Shown piece by piece: positions 1 to 10,071 of a stretch of 64,000 nt of DNA. A program made the position numbers and the translations under genes. Origin of the DNA: Nocardioides soli (GTDB lineage: Bacteria; Actinomycetota; Actinomycetes; Propionibacteriales; Nocardioidaceae); contig NZ_JACHWR010000005.1 in NCBI RefSeq assembly GCF_014191495.1, forward strand, positions 124,001 through 188,000, written 5' to 3'. The notes under the pieces were generated by a model, which did no database searches, was not told the origin of the DNA, and was given only the letters and a program-made list of their open reading frames with translations. Position 1 is the stretch's first letter. Every line of letters begins with the position of its first letter.

Positions 1-328
1 GGCCGCCGGTCAGGGCGCTGGCGACCCCGGCGACGACGGTGGACCCGAGGCCGGTGAGCAGCACGAACCGCTCGCCCCGCCGGTCGGTGACCCAGCCCCA
101 CGCCACGAGCGTGAGCATCACGCCGATCAACGGTGCCGCGGCCACCACGCCGGCCTCGGCGAGGCCCATGCCCTGCTGCCGGTGGAGGGTGGGGATCAGG
201 AACGCCGGGCCGTGGACCATCACCGCCGCCGCGGCCTGCGCCCCTGTGCTGGTGGCGAGCATCGTCCACCGGCGGCCGGTGCCGATGCCGGCGGGGCCGG
301 CCGGCGCGGCCTGCTGACGAAGGGACAC
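1..328 (-). CDS. MFS transporter, N-terminal part (runs off the left edge)
   Basis: The minus strand reads open from a GTG at 328 to the window edge, giving about 109 residues. The peptide has hydrophobic helices followed by a WGWVTDRRGER segment, which is the loop between helices 2 and 3 of major facilitator proteins. The helix around GVMLTLVAWGW and the downstream GLGSTVVAGVASAL helix fit the same fold. The substrate cannot be told. The GTG has a GAGGG only two bases upstream, so the exact start is uncertain; an ATG 13 codons or so downstream is an alternative. The C-terminal part lies outside the window. Confidence 0.7.
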   Translation of the reverse strand, partial: MSLRQQAAPAGPAGIGTGRRWTMLATSTGAQAAAAVMVHGPAFLIPTLHRQQGMGLAEAGVVAAAPLIGVMLTLVAWGWVTDRRGERFVLLTGLGSTVVAGVASALTGG

Positions 329-403
329 AGCCCTCAGTCAACGCCGCGTCGGCCGGTCGGGCAGGCGCCGTCTTGCAGAATGACCGCGCCGCCGTCCTGC
401 CGC

Positions 404-1699
404 TCAGGTCGGGTTGCCGCTCCTGCCGATCCGCAGCCGGGCGGTCGCGAGGTCGAGCACCGCGCCGGTGCCGTCGAGCAGCGTCACCCGGAGCCCGATC
501 ACCTTCAGGCCGGTCGCGAGCCGCTGGACGATCAGCGGCTCCAGCCTCGCGACGCCCGGGATCTCGAGCGGACCGGTGTCGGGGAAGTACCGCCGCTCAC
601 CGTCGACGGTGACCGCTCCGAGGGAGGAGCCGTCGCTGCTGCGGGAGACCTTCCTGCCCCGCCGCTCGACGGTCGCCTGGGCGACCACGCCCTCGATCCG
701 CAGGGCTCCGGCCAGGTCGACCTCGGCCACCGTCGCCCTCGAGAACCCCCAGGCCTCCGCGCCGGTCTGAGCGCCCAGGCCCTCGCTGGTCATCGCGCCG
801 ACCTTGATCTGGCCAGCGAGGTCGAGACCTGCCAGCGAGGACCTCCGGACCGTGCCGCCGGTGCCCTGGCAGGGCACCCGCTGCACCGGGTTGCGGCCGA
901 GGCCGACCAGCTCGCCGCCGATCGAGCCGCTCACGCCGTACGCCGAGCCGGCGAAGACGCCGTGGCGGGCCCCGCTGAAGATCTCCGCGCCCGCGTGGGC
1001 GACGCGGACGCGGGTGTCGGTCCGGAGCAGGTGCACCAGCAGGCCGTTGGCGAAGGCCCGGGCCCGGTCGCTCCGCTCCCGGGTCCAGGTCGAGGCCAGC
1101 GAGATCGTCGCGACGTCGGGGATGGTGACCGGGTGTCCGGGCAGGGGCAGCTTCAGCTCCTGCGGGGCTCCGCCGGGCGGGGTGAAGGCCAGCCCGCCGA
1201 GCTCGGTGGAGGTGGCGGCGTGGAAGCCGGTCCCGTCGTGGGCGGCTCGAGCGGTCGTCGTGATCGCGGAGAGGCTGAGGGTGCCGAGCGGCGAGTCGCT
1301 GAGCACGACCTCGCCGACCCGGTGCCGAGTGGTGATCGCGACCTCGCCGCCGCTGCGACTGGTCCAGGTGCGGGTCCGGCTGCCGGCGACGGCGCCGAGG
1401 CCGGGGATCCGGACCGACGCGAGGTCGTTGCCGCGGTCGATGCCGGTCTTCGTGGTGCAGCCGATCACCGCCAGGGCGGTGGCGCCCGCGGCCGCGGGGA
1501 GCTGGCCACCCTTCACGTCGGTCGCGAAGCCGGAGCCGCGCAGCGCGAACTCCGTGGGCGTCCGCCCGACGCCTCGATCGGCGGCGGGCCCGGCGGCCCG
1601 CGCGGACCAGGTCGGTGCCGACAGCGCGATCGGGGCGAGGAGTGCGACTGTCGCGATGGCGACACCCGTCCGTGCGGTCCGGGTTCTGAGCTCTGGCAT
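404..1699 (-). CDS. secreted protein of unknown function, choice-of-anchor P-like
   Basis: This protein has 431 residues when started at the ATG at 1699, which has GGAGG eight bases upstream; an upstream ATG eight codons earlier lacks such a site. The N-terminus is a signal peptide: RTRTAR, then a hydrophobic stretch, then an Ala-rich cleavage region near ARAAGPAA. The rest is rich in beta-type sequence with many Thr, Gly and Val residues and two Cys, suggesting an exported beta-sandwich protein. It recalls the actinobacterial 'choice-of-anchor P' secreted proteins, but I have no diagnostic motif, so this is tentative. It is transcribed away from hutH, and the 155 bp between the two starts must hold both promoters. 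Confidence 0.6.
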   Translation of the reverse strand: MPELRTRTARTGVAIATVALLAPIALSAPTWSARAAGPAADRGVGRTPTEFALRGSGFATDVKGGQLPAAAGATALAVIGCTTKTGIDRGNDLASVRIPGLGAVAGSRTRTWTSRSGGEVAITTRHRVGEVVLSDSPLGTLSLSAITTTARAAHDGTGFHAATSTELGGLAFTPPGGAPQELKLPLPGHPVTIPDVATISLASTWTRERSDRARAFANGLLVHLLRTDTRVRVAHAGAEIFSGARHGVFAGSAYGVSGSIGGELVGLGRNPVQRVPCQGTGGTVRRSSLAGLDLAGQIKVGAMTSEGLGAQTGAEAWGFSRATVAEVDLAGALRIEGVVAQATVERRGRKVSRSSDGSSLGAVTVDGERRYFPDTGPLEIPGVARLEPLIVQRLATGLKVIGLRVTLLDGTGAVLDLATARLRIGRSGNPT

Positions 1700-1854
1700 G
1701 GGGCATCCCTCCGCTCGGGTCAACGTGCAGGACTGGAACGCGTTACTGTGATCGGGGTCACGGATGGGACCGCTCCGGCTTCGTCTCGGATCTCAGACGG
1801 CGAGGGGATCCGGCGCCCTGGTGAGGGTGCCGGCGGGCGACGAGGATTGCGGGC

Positions 1855-3423
1855 ATGACCTCCGGTATCACCCCCGACCGACCGACCGTCGAGGTCGGCG
1901 TCGGTCCCGTCTCCTTCGCCGATGTGCTCGCCGTCGCCCGCGACGGCGCCGCGGTCCGGATCGGCGGTGACGCCCTCGCCGCCATCGACCGCGCCCGTGC
2001 CGTCGTGGACGAGCTGGCCGCCGCGCCGACCCCGGCGTACGGCGTCTCGACCGGCTTCGGCGCGCTCGCGACCCGGCACATCCCGACGGAGATGCGCGCC
2101 CAGCTGCAGCGATCGCTGGTGCGCTCGCACGCCGCGGGCTCGGGTCCCGAGGTCGAGCGCGAGGTGGTGCGCGCACTGATGCTGCTGCGGCTCTCGACGC
2201 TGGCGACCGGCCACACCGGCGTACGCTGCGAGACCGCGGAGCTGCTCGCGGCGCTGTTGACCCACGCGATCACGCCGGTGGTGCGGGAGTACGGCTCCCT
2301 CGGCTGCTCGGGCGACCTCGCGCCGCTGGCCCACTGCGCGCTCGCGCTGATGGGCGAGGGCGAGGTGCGCGACGCGGCCGGCACGCTGATGCCCGCGGCC
2401 GACGCGCTCGCCGCGGCCGGGCTGACCCCGGTCGAGCTGGTCGCCAAGGAGGGCCTGGCGCTGATCAACGGCACCGACGGCATGCTCGGCATGCTGGTCC
2501 TGGCGATCCGCGACCTGCGGATGCTGCTGCGCACCGCCGACATCGCCGCCGCGATGTCGGTCGAGGGGCAGCTCGGCACCGACCGGGTCTTCGCGCCCGA
2601 GCTGCAGGCGATCCGGCCACACCCCGGCCAGGCCGCGTCGGCCGCCAACCTGGCGGCGCTGCTCGCGGACTCCGGGGTCGTCGCGTCGCACCGCGGCCCC
2701 GACTGCAACCGCGTGCAGGACGCCTACTCCCTGCGCTGCTCGCCGCAGGTGCACGGCGCCGCGCGCGACACCGTGGAGTACGCCGCCACCGTCGCCGGCC
2801 GCGAGCTCGCCTCGGCGGTGGACAACCCGGTCGTGCTCGCCGACGAGTCGCGCGTGGAGTCCAACGGCAACTTCCACGGTGCCCCGGTCGCGTACGTCCT
2901 CGACTTCCTGGCGATCGTCGCCGCCGACGTGGCATCGATCAGCGAGCGGCGTACCGACCGCTTCCTCGACAAGGCCCGCAACCACGGGCTGCCGCCGTTC
3001 CTCGCCGACGACCCGGGCGTCGACTCCGGCCACATGATCGCGCAGTACACCCAGGCCGCGATCGTCTCGGAGCTCAAGCGGCTCGCGGCGCCGGCCTCGG
3101 TCGACTCGATCCCCTCCAGCGCCATGCAGGAGGACCACGTCTCGATGGGCTGGTCGGCCGCCCGCAAGCTGCGCCGCGCCGTCGACGGGCTGGCCCGGGT
3201 GGTGGCGATCGAGGTGCTGACCGCCGCCCGCGCGCTCGACCTGCGCGGCCCGCTGACCCCCTCGCCGGCCACCGGATCCGTCGTCCGGCTCCTCCGGGAG
3301 TCCGGCATCGACGGCCCGGGCCCCGACCGCCATCTCTCGCCCGAGATCGAGGCGGCCGTCGCGCTGGTCGCCTCGGGCGCGGTGCTGGAGGCGGCCGAGG
3401 GTGTGGTCGGGCCGCTCCGCTGA
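1855..3423 (+). CDS. hutH: histidine ammonia-lyase HutH
   Basis: HutH removes ammonia from L-histidine to give urocanate, the first step of histidine degradation in the cytosol. The 522-residue length is normal. The MIO prosthetic group forms from an internal triad; here residues 151-153 are Cys-Ser-Gly within YGSLGCSGDLAPLAHC, where most family members have Ala-Ser-Gly. I believe Cys-Ser-Gly also occurs in other actinobacterial HutH proteins. Other family blocks are present: AYGVSTGFGALA near 61-72 and the SSAMQEDHVSMG block near 420. GAGGA lies upstream of the ATG. The chemoreceptor gene and hutU follow on the same strand, while the other hut genes are 10 kb away. Confidence 0.95.
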   Translation: MTSGITPDRPTVEVGVGPVSFADVLAVARDGAAVRIGGDALAAIDRARAVVDELAAAPTPAYGVSTGFGALATRHIPTEMRAQLQRSLVRSHAAGSGPEVEREVVRALMLLRLSTLATGHTGVRCETAELLAALLTHAITPVVREYGSLGCSGDLAPLAHCALALMGEGEVRDAAGTLMPAADALAAAGLTPVELVAKEGLALINGTDGMLGMLVLAIRDLRMLLRTADIAAAMSVEGQLGTDRVFAPELQAIRPHPGQAASAANLAALLADSGVVASHRGPDCNRVQDAYSLRCSPQVHGAARDTVEYAATVAGRELASAVDNPVVLADESRVESNGNFHGAPVAYVLDFLAIVAADVASISERRTDRFLDKARNHGLPPFLADDPGVDSGHMIAQYTQAAIVSELKRLAAPASVDSIPSSAMQEDHVSMGWSAARKLRRAVDGLARVVAIEVLTAARALDLRGPLTPSPATGSVVRLLRESGIDGPGPDRHLSPEIEAAVALVASGAVLEAAEGVVGPLR

Positions 3424-3516
3424 CGCTCGGGCGGCCGATCGCTCAGGTCGCCGCCGGGTCGGTCGATGGGCCTACCGCGCCGGGTCGACCGCCGATCCGG
3501 CGAGGAGGGTCTCACT

Positions 3517-5124
3517 GTGTCCAACTCATCGTCCGCACCCCGTCTCGCGCGCCTGACCGGGCTGTCGCTGCGCACGCGGCTGCTCGCCGCGTTCCTCGTG
3601 GTCGCCCTGGTCAGCGTCGTCGTCGCCGGGTTCGCGCTGACCCGCATGAGCAGCATCAGCGACCGGGCCGAGGCGGTCTACGAGCGCGGCACCGTCCAGC
3701 TCGACGCGACCCGTGGCCTCCAGGTCCTCTGGTGGGAGTACGCCGCCCACGACGCGCGCACCGCGATCGAGTCGATCCCGGCGGACACCCTCGCCAAGGA
3801 GCAGCAGGCGGTGCAGCGGACCTCTGAGGCGCTCGTGCAGCGGGTCCAGGCGGTCCAAGCGATGGACCTGCCGGCCAGCGTCGCGGACAACATCCGCGAC
3901 TTCACCGCCGCCGTCGAAGGCAACAACGCCGTGCTGCAGCTGCTCAAGAGCGGCGAGCTCCCGCCGGCCGAGTTCGCGGCGGCGCTCGCCGACCTCGACA
4001 CGTACGCCGCGCAGGCCGAGGAGTCGATCACGGCCGCCAACGCCGCCGAGCAGCAGGAGGCCGCCGAGCAGGCGGCGTCCGCGCGGGAGGCGTTCGAGTC
4101 CGCCCGCACGACGACCATCGTCATCATCTGCGTGGGCCTGCTGCTCTCCGTCGGCCTCGGGATCGGTGCCGCGCGCAGCGTGGCCGGCCCGATCGCGGCG
4201 ACCCGCGAGGTGCTGGCCCGGGTCGCCGACGGCGACCTGACCGTGCGGGTGTCCGAGTCCGGAGCCCGCGAGATCACCGAGATGAACCGTTCGCTCAACT
4301 CGACCCTGGACGCCTTCGGCAAGGTGATGGTGCTGGTGCGTGACTTCGCCCAGCGGCTGGCCGGCTCGTCCTCGGCGCTGCGCGGCACCGCCGGCGCCAT
4401 CGCGGCCAACGTCGAGGGGGTCGCCCAGCAGGCCGAAGTGGTCTCGTCGTCGGCCGGCGACGTGTCGCGCAACGTCGGCACCGTCGCCTCCGGCTCGGAG
4501 CAGATGGAGTCGGCGATCCGCGAGATCGCGCAGAGTGCCAACGCGGCCGCCCAGGTGGCGGGCAACGCCGTCGGCGTCGCCGCCGCCACGACCGAGACGG
4601 TCGGCAAGCTCGGCGCCTCGTCGCAGGAGATCGCCTCGGTCGTCAAGGCGATCACCTCGATCGCCGAGCAGACCAACCTCCTCGCGCTCAACGCGACCAT
4701 CGAGGCCGCGCGCGCCGGTGAGGCGGGCAAGGGCTTCGCGGTGGTCGCGGGCGAGGTCAAGGAGCTCGCCCAGGAGACTGCGCGGGCCACCGAGGACATC
4801 TCGCGCCGGGTCGAGACGATCCAGTCCGACACCAGCGGCGCCGTCGAGGCCATCGGTCAGATCAGCGCCGTTATCGCGGAGATCAACGACTTCCAGATGA
4901 CGATCGCCTCCGCCGTCGAGGAGCAGACCGCCACCACCAACGAGATGAACCGCAACGTGCTCGAGGCGGCCAACGGCTCCGAGGGGATCGCCAGCAACAT
5001 CTCCGGGATCGCGGATGCGGCGGCCCAGACCCTCGCCGGCGTCACCGACGCCGAGCGCGCGGCCGGCGAGCTCGCCGACATGGGCGCCCAACTCGAGGAG
5101 GCGGTCGGCCGCTTCCGCGTCTGA
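3517..5124 (+). CDS. methyl-accepting chemotaxis protein
   Basis: This is a membrane chemoreceptor that should signal through CheA and CheW. With the GTG start at 3517 (GGAGGG seven bases upstream) it has 535 residues; the upstream ATG at 3466 lacks a good site. Order of parts: TM1 about 20-43, a periplasmic four-helix-bundle-type sensor about 44-197, TM2 about 198-220, HAMP about 221-275, then the signalling domain. The conserved hairpin tip EQTNLLALNATIEAARAGE is at about 384-402. There is no C-terminal CheR-tethering pentapeptide. Its position between hutH and hutU suggests sensing of histidine, urocanate or a similar nutrient, which is inference. Confidence 0.92.
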   Translation: MSNSSSAPRLARLTGLSLRTRLLAAFLVVALVSVVVAGFALTRMSSISDRAEAVYERGTVQLDATRGLQVLWWEYAAHDARTAIESIPADTLAKEQQAVQRTSEALVQRVQAVQAMDLPASVADNIRDFTAAVEGNNAVLQLLKSGELPPAEFAAALADLDTYAAQAEESITAANAAEQQEAAEQAASAREAFESARTTTIVIICVGLLLSVGLGIGAARSVAGPIAATREVLARVADGDLTVRVSESGAREITEMNRSLNSTLDAFGKVMVLVRDFAQRLAGSSSALRGTAGAIAANVEGVAQQAEVVSSSAGDVSRNVGTVASGSEQMESAIREIAQSANAAAQVAGNAVGVAAATTETVGKLGASSQEIASVVKAITSIAEQTNLLALNATIEAARAGEAGKGFAVVAGEVKELAQETARATEDISRRVETIQSDTSGAVEAIGQISAVIAEINDFQMTIASAVEEQTATTNEMNRNVLEAANGSEGIASNISGIADAAAQTLAGVTDAERAAGELADMGAQLEEAVGRFRV

Positions 5125-5154
5125 CCCCTCCGTCTATCTGCTCGGCTGCTCGGT

Positions 5155-5268
5155 CGGTCGGCGTGGTCCTGTGGGTGGCGGTGGGGGATAGCCACAGGCG
5201 GTGTGGTTGTTCCCGGCGGTCCGGAACGACCAGATCGTCACTGGGTATCGTCCGGTGACGGTCGGGGC
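5155..5268 (+). repeat. 114-bp direct repeat, copy 1
   Basis: This segment recurs at 5331-5444 with a 176-bp period and only a few base differences. Each copy can fold into three successive hairpins: CCACA/TGTGG, GTTCC/GGAAC, and GTCACTGG with CCGGTGAC around a 7-nt loop. The last can extend by CGACC/GGTCG after a small bulge. I see no convincing gene in the 393 bp between the chemoreceptor and hutU; open frames here have no ribosome site or recognisable protein. Confidence 0.75.
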
Positions 5269-5330
5269 GTCTTGCACCGAGGGCTGGCTGTCGGTCGGCT
5301 GCTCGGCTGGTCCGGCTGGTACAGGTCGGC

Positions 5331-5444
5331 CGGTCGGCGTGGTCTTGTGGGTGGCGGTGGGGGATAGCCACAGGCGGTGTGGTTGTTCCCGGCGGTCCGG
5401 AACGACCAGATCGTCACTGGGTATCGTCCGGTGACAGTCGGGGG
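5331..5444 (+). repeat. 114-bp direct repeat, copy 2
   Basis: Second copy of the structured repeat, ending about 70 bp before the hutU start. Differences from copy 1 include C to T near 5345 and G to A near 5436. A separate small palindrome, GTCTCGCATCCGAGAC, follows at 5447-5462 and recurs in reverse orientation at 16229-16244. The unit may be a regulatory or RNA element in the hutU leader, or a local duplication of a palindromic repeat. Confidence 0.75.
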
Positions 5445-5517
5445 GCGTCTCGCATCCGAGACGGCTCGGGGCTGGTCGGTCTGGCGGGAGGCCCGGCGTA
5501 CCTCGTTCACTGGAGGC

Positions 5518-7242
<1,725 letters not shown>

Positions 7243-7276
7243 CCCGAGCTCGCGAGGGGCAAGCGAAGAGCGAGGA

Positions 7277-7310
7277 GGTTGAGGAGGCTCGGCGAGCCGT
7301 CTCGAAACCC
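7277..7310 (+). repeat. REP-like palindrome between convergent genes
   Basis: The copy starts GGTTGAGGAGGCTCG and ends GTCTCGAAACCC, with an inner GGCTC/GAGCC stem. It lies in the 111 bp between the stops of hutU and the metalloprotease gene and could also act as a two-way terminator. Confidence 0.75.
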
Positions 7311-7353
7311 GGAGGGCTGAGCCGGCGGTCCGGCTACCCCGCCGGCGGTCCGG

Positions 7354-8469
7354 CTATCCCCGTGGCGTCGTGACCGGCATCGGCTCCGGGATCGGCGCCG
7401 GGGCGACCCGGGCGGTCCGCGACCGCCAGTACGCCTTGCGGACGCAGCCGGCGGCGAGACCCGACTGCTGCATCCCGGCGAGGTCGCCGCGGCTGTAGCG
7501 GGCCCGGAAGACGCCGTCGGGGTCCGGCAGGCCGTTGGAGGGGTACATCAGCTGGTCGGGGTGCTTCTTGACGTGCCGCAGCCCGAAGGCGTGGCCGATC
7601 TCGTGGAGCAGCACCTGGCCGACGGTGAAGGCCGGGCCGTCCCAGGCGGGGTACTGGGTGCCGTTGGACCACTGGTCGGTGTTCAGCGTGACGCCTGCGG
7701 ACTGGGTGAGCCAGACCTTCCGGTGGCCCTTCCGCGCGATGGCGGCCCGGCCCCACAGCGGCCCGCCGAGGCCACCGACCGTGGTGCCCCGGAACTGCTT
7801 GATCCGGTCCTCGCGGGCCCAGGCGATCACCAGGTCGACGCCCTTGCGCAGCTTGGTGCGCTTGTGGCGGAACGGCACGACCTTCGTGGTGCCGGCGTAC
7901 TTCACCTTGATGCCGGTGGCCCAGGCCACCTGCTCCATCGCCTGCTTGGCCAGCTCGCGGCCGGTCGGGCCGACCTCGGCGTCGTTGACCTGGTAGCGGA
8001 TCACCTGGCAGGGGTTGAACAGGTACCGGTGCCCGCGGGTCTTGGTGAAGCCGTGGAACTTGGCCTTGCCGCGCGGCTCCCACGACGGGCGCACGTGCAC
8101 CTTGGTCGCTCGGTTGAACGCGTGCCGTCCGCCGGCGTGGAGCCGCACCCGGTGCGTGCCGTACCACTTGAGGGTGCCGGTCACCTGGAACCGCCCGGAC
8201 TTCTTGCTGTGTCCGCGGGCGAAGGTGCGCCAGCCACCCGGGAACTTCGCCTGCAGCTGCAGCGAACGCTTGCCGCCGCGCACCTTGCCCTTGGCGGTGA
8301 GCCGGACGTCGTCGGCGTCGGAGTACGTCGTGTGGTGCCATCGGACCTTCTGCCCGGCCCGCTGGAGCGGGTCGGGCCCGGCGGCACCCGCGGTGCCGAC
8401 CGGGAGGGCGATGAGGGACGTGGCGAGGAGGAGCAGGCACGCGAGCGGTGCCACCCGGAGACGAGTCAC
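7354..8469 (-). CDS. secreted zinc metalloprotease (metzincin, matrixin-like)
   Basis: This is a 371-residue exported protein. A signal peptide occupies about residues 1-30 (hydrophobic CLLLLATSLIAL, then AGAAG). The zinc-binding motif HEIGHAFGLRH is at 289-299, matching the HExxHxxGxxH pattern of metzincins with Glu290 as the likely catalytic base, and LMYPS at 307-311 provides the Met-turn. The 30-150 region is basic and beta-rich, possibly a cell-wall or substrate-binding domain. The start is GTG; no strong ribosome site is visible. Metal binding and protease class are well supported, the substrate is not known. Confidence 0.85.
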   Translation of the reverse strand: MTRLRVAPLACLLLLATSLIALPVGTAGAAGPDPLQRAGQKVRWHHTTYSDADDVRLTAKGKVRGGKRSLQLQAKFPGGWRTFARGHSKKSGRFQVTGTLKWYGTHRVRLHAGGRHAFNRATKVHVRPSWEPRGKAKFHGFTKTRGHRYLFNPCQVIRYQVNDAEVGPTGRELAKQAMEQVAWATGIKVKYAGTTKVVPFRHKRTKLRKGVDLVIAWAREDRIKQFRGTTVGGLGGPLWGRAAIARKGHRKVWLTQSAGVTLNTDQWSNGTQYPAWDGPAFTVGQVLLHEIGHAFGLRHVKKHPDQLMYPSNGLPDPDGVFRARYSRGDLAGMQQSGLAAGCVRKAYWRSRTARVAPAPIPEPMPVTTPRG

Positions 8470-8529
8470 GGGGCGTCCATGCCCGCTCTCCGGTGGCAGG
8501 AAACCTCGGGAGCGGACAAGGAGACGTGT

Positions 8530-8673
8530 CTAGTAGACGCGGCGCCGGGTGCCGCCGATCGGGACGAGGTTGAGCACGAGGCCGACGATCGCGAGGATCG
8601 CTCCGATCGTCGTGAGGATCGGGATGCCGGCCAGCAGGCCGATGAGCAGCAGGATGACGCCGAGGACGATCAT
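8530..8673 (-). CDS. small membrane protein, DUF6131-like
   Basis: This is a 47-residue protein. The ATG at 8673 is preceded by GGAGGG with a good spacing. The sequence begins MIVLGVILLLIGLLAGIPIL and contains two short hydrophobic segments joined by TTIG, ending in a basic tail GTRRRVY. This matches the small actinobacterial membrane proteins annotated as DUF6131, whose function is unknown. It stands alone between the metalloprotease and dtd genes on the same strand. Confidence 0.8.
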   Translation of the reverse strand: MIVLGVILLLIGLLAGIPILTTIGAILAIVGLVLNLVPIGGTRRRVY

Positions 8674-8759
8674 GTCTTTCCCTCCCTGGTCGTGGCCCGG
8701 GGGTGTGGGCCACGACGGGCGGTACCCGACGTCGTCGCGGGCAAACGCTCGGGCGGGTG

Positions 8760-9191
8760 TCAGCGGGGGCTGTCGAGGACCATCGTGATCGGCCCGTCGT
8801 TGACCGAGGCCACTCGCATGTCGGCGCCGAAGACGCCGCGCTCGACCCGGGCGCCCAGCCCCTCGAGGGCGCCGCAGACCGCGTCGTACAGCGGCTCGGA
8901 GACCGGGCCCGGCGCCGCCGCCAGCCAGGTGGGACGCCGCCCCTTGCGGGCGTCGCCGTACAGCGTGAACTGGCTGACGACGAGCACCGGCGCGCCCACG
9001 TCGGAGGCGGACTGCTCGCCGCGGAGGATCCGCAGGTCCCAGATCTTGCGGGCGACCCAGGTCACGTCGGCGGGGCCGTCGTCGTGGGTGACGCCGAGGT
9101 AGGCCAGCAGCCCCGGGCCCTCGAACCCGCCGACGACCTCGCCGCCGACGGTGACGTTCGCGCCGAGGACACGCTGGACGACCGCTCTCAC
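8760..9191 (-). CDS. dtd: D-aminoacyl-tRNA deacylase Dtd
   Basis: Dtd hydrolyses D-aminoacyl-tRNAs (and glycine mischarged on tRNA-Ala), recycling tRNA and guarding translation. The 143-residue length is typical. The two signature motifs are present: SQFTLYGD at 73-80, which holds the cross-subunit active-site loop, and NDGPIT at 131-136, usually NDGPVT. The N-terminus MRAVVQRV is the standard start. The gene begins 10 bp after the stop of the upstream lyase gene, so it probably sits at the end of a three-gene leftward operon. Confidence 0.95.
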   Translation of the reverse strand: MRAVVQRVLGANVTVGGEVVGGFEGPGLLAYLGVTHDDGPADVTWVARKIWDLRILRGEQSASDVGAPVLVVSQFTLYGDARKGRRPTWLAAAPGPVSEPLYDAVCGALEGLGARVERGVFGADMRVASVNDGPITMVLDSPR

Positions 9192-9201
9192 TGCGCGTCT
9201 C

Positions 9202-10071
9202 TCACTGCGCGTCGAGCGCCGTGATCGCGTCGTGGATCGACAGGGTGCGGCGGGCCGATTCGACGTGCAGGTTCTCGACCATCTTGCCCTCGTAGGTGAC
9301 GACGCCGGAGCCCTGGCCGTCCTCCCAGGCCCGGATCAGCCCGCGGGCGTCCGTGACGGCCTGCTCGGACGGCGCGAAGGCGCTGTTGGCGCCCTCGACC
9401 TGGCCGGGGTGGATCAGCGTCTTGCCGTCGAAGCCCATCTCGCGGCCCTGGCGGCACTCGGCCAGGAACCCGTCGGTGTCCTTCACGTCATTGTAGACGC
9501 CGTCGAGGATCGCGATGCCGGCCGCGCGCGCGGCGAGCAGCGCGGTGTGCAGACTGGGCAGGATCGGGGCGCGGCCGGGCACGTGCTCGGCGTACAGCTC
9601 CTTGACGAGGTCGTTGGTGCCGATCACGAAGCAGCTCAGCCGTTCGCTCGCGCGGGCGATGCTGAGCACGTCGAGGATCGCGATCGGCGTCTCGATCATC
9701 GCCCAGAGCTTCGTGTGGTCGGGGGCGCCGTGTCGCTCGAGCGCGTCGACGAGTCGATGCACCTCGGCGGCGCTGTCGACCTTCGGCACGACGACCGCGT
9801 CGGGCCCGGCCTGGGCCGCGGCGGCGAGATCGGCCTCGTGCCACTCGGTGCCGCTGCCGTTGATGCGGATGGTGAGCGTACGCCGGCCGTACTCGCCGCT
9901 CCGCGCGGCCGCGGCCGCCGCCTCGCGGGCGGCGGACTTGGCGTCGGGGGCGACGGCGTCCTCGAGGTCGAGGATCAGGCCGTCGCAGGCGATCGACTTG
10001 GCCTTCTCCAGCGCCCGCTCGTTGGAGCTGGGCATGTAGAGGACGCTGCGCAGCGGAGTGAAGTCGCTCAT
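9202..10071 (-). CDS. HpcH/HpaI (CitE-like) CoA-ester lyase
   Basis: The 289-residue protein belongs to the citrate-lyase beta/HpcH family of Mg-dependent aldolase-type enzymes, which cleave malyl-CoA, citramalyl-CoA or related esters. Visible features are LYMPSSN near 11-17, the metal-region motif DLEDAV at 35-40, the arginine of RING near 68, and the IETPIAI block near 134-140. Its start overlaps the stop of the upstream paralogous lyase by four bases (ATGA), so the two are translationally coupled and may act on the same pathway. Which CoA ester is used cannot be told from sequence. Confidence 0.85.
   Translation of the reverse strand: MSDFTPLRSVLYMPSSNERALEKAKSIACDGLILDLEDAVAPDAKSAAREAAAAAARSGEYGRRTLTIRINGSGTEWHEADLAAAAQAGPDAVVVPKVDSAAEVHRLVDALERHGAPDHTKLWAMIETPIAILDVLSIARASERLSCFVIGTNDLVKELYAEHVPGRAPILPSLHTALLAARAAGIAILDGVYNDVKDTDGFLAECRQGREMGFDGKTLIHPGQVEGANSAFAPSEQAVTDARGLIRAWEDGQGSGVVTYEGKMVENLHVESARRTLSIHDAITALDAQ

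Noticed and set aside
5155..5444. Direct repeats as attachment sites or insertion-sequence ends
   Set aside because: The 62 bp between the copies hold no gene, and no integrase or transposase is in the window.
5155..5517. Open frames across the 114-bp repeats as genes
   Set aside because: They lack ribosome sites, are Pro/His/Arg-rich, and change sharply between frames; the conserved hutU start is downstream at 5518.
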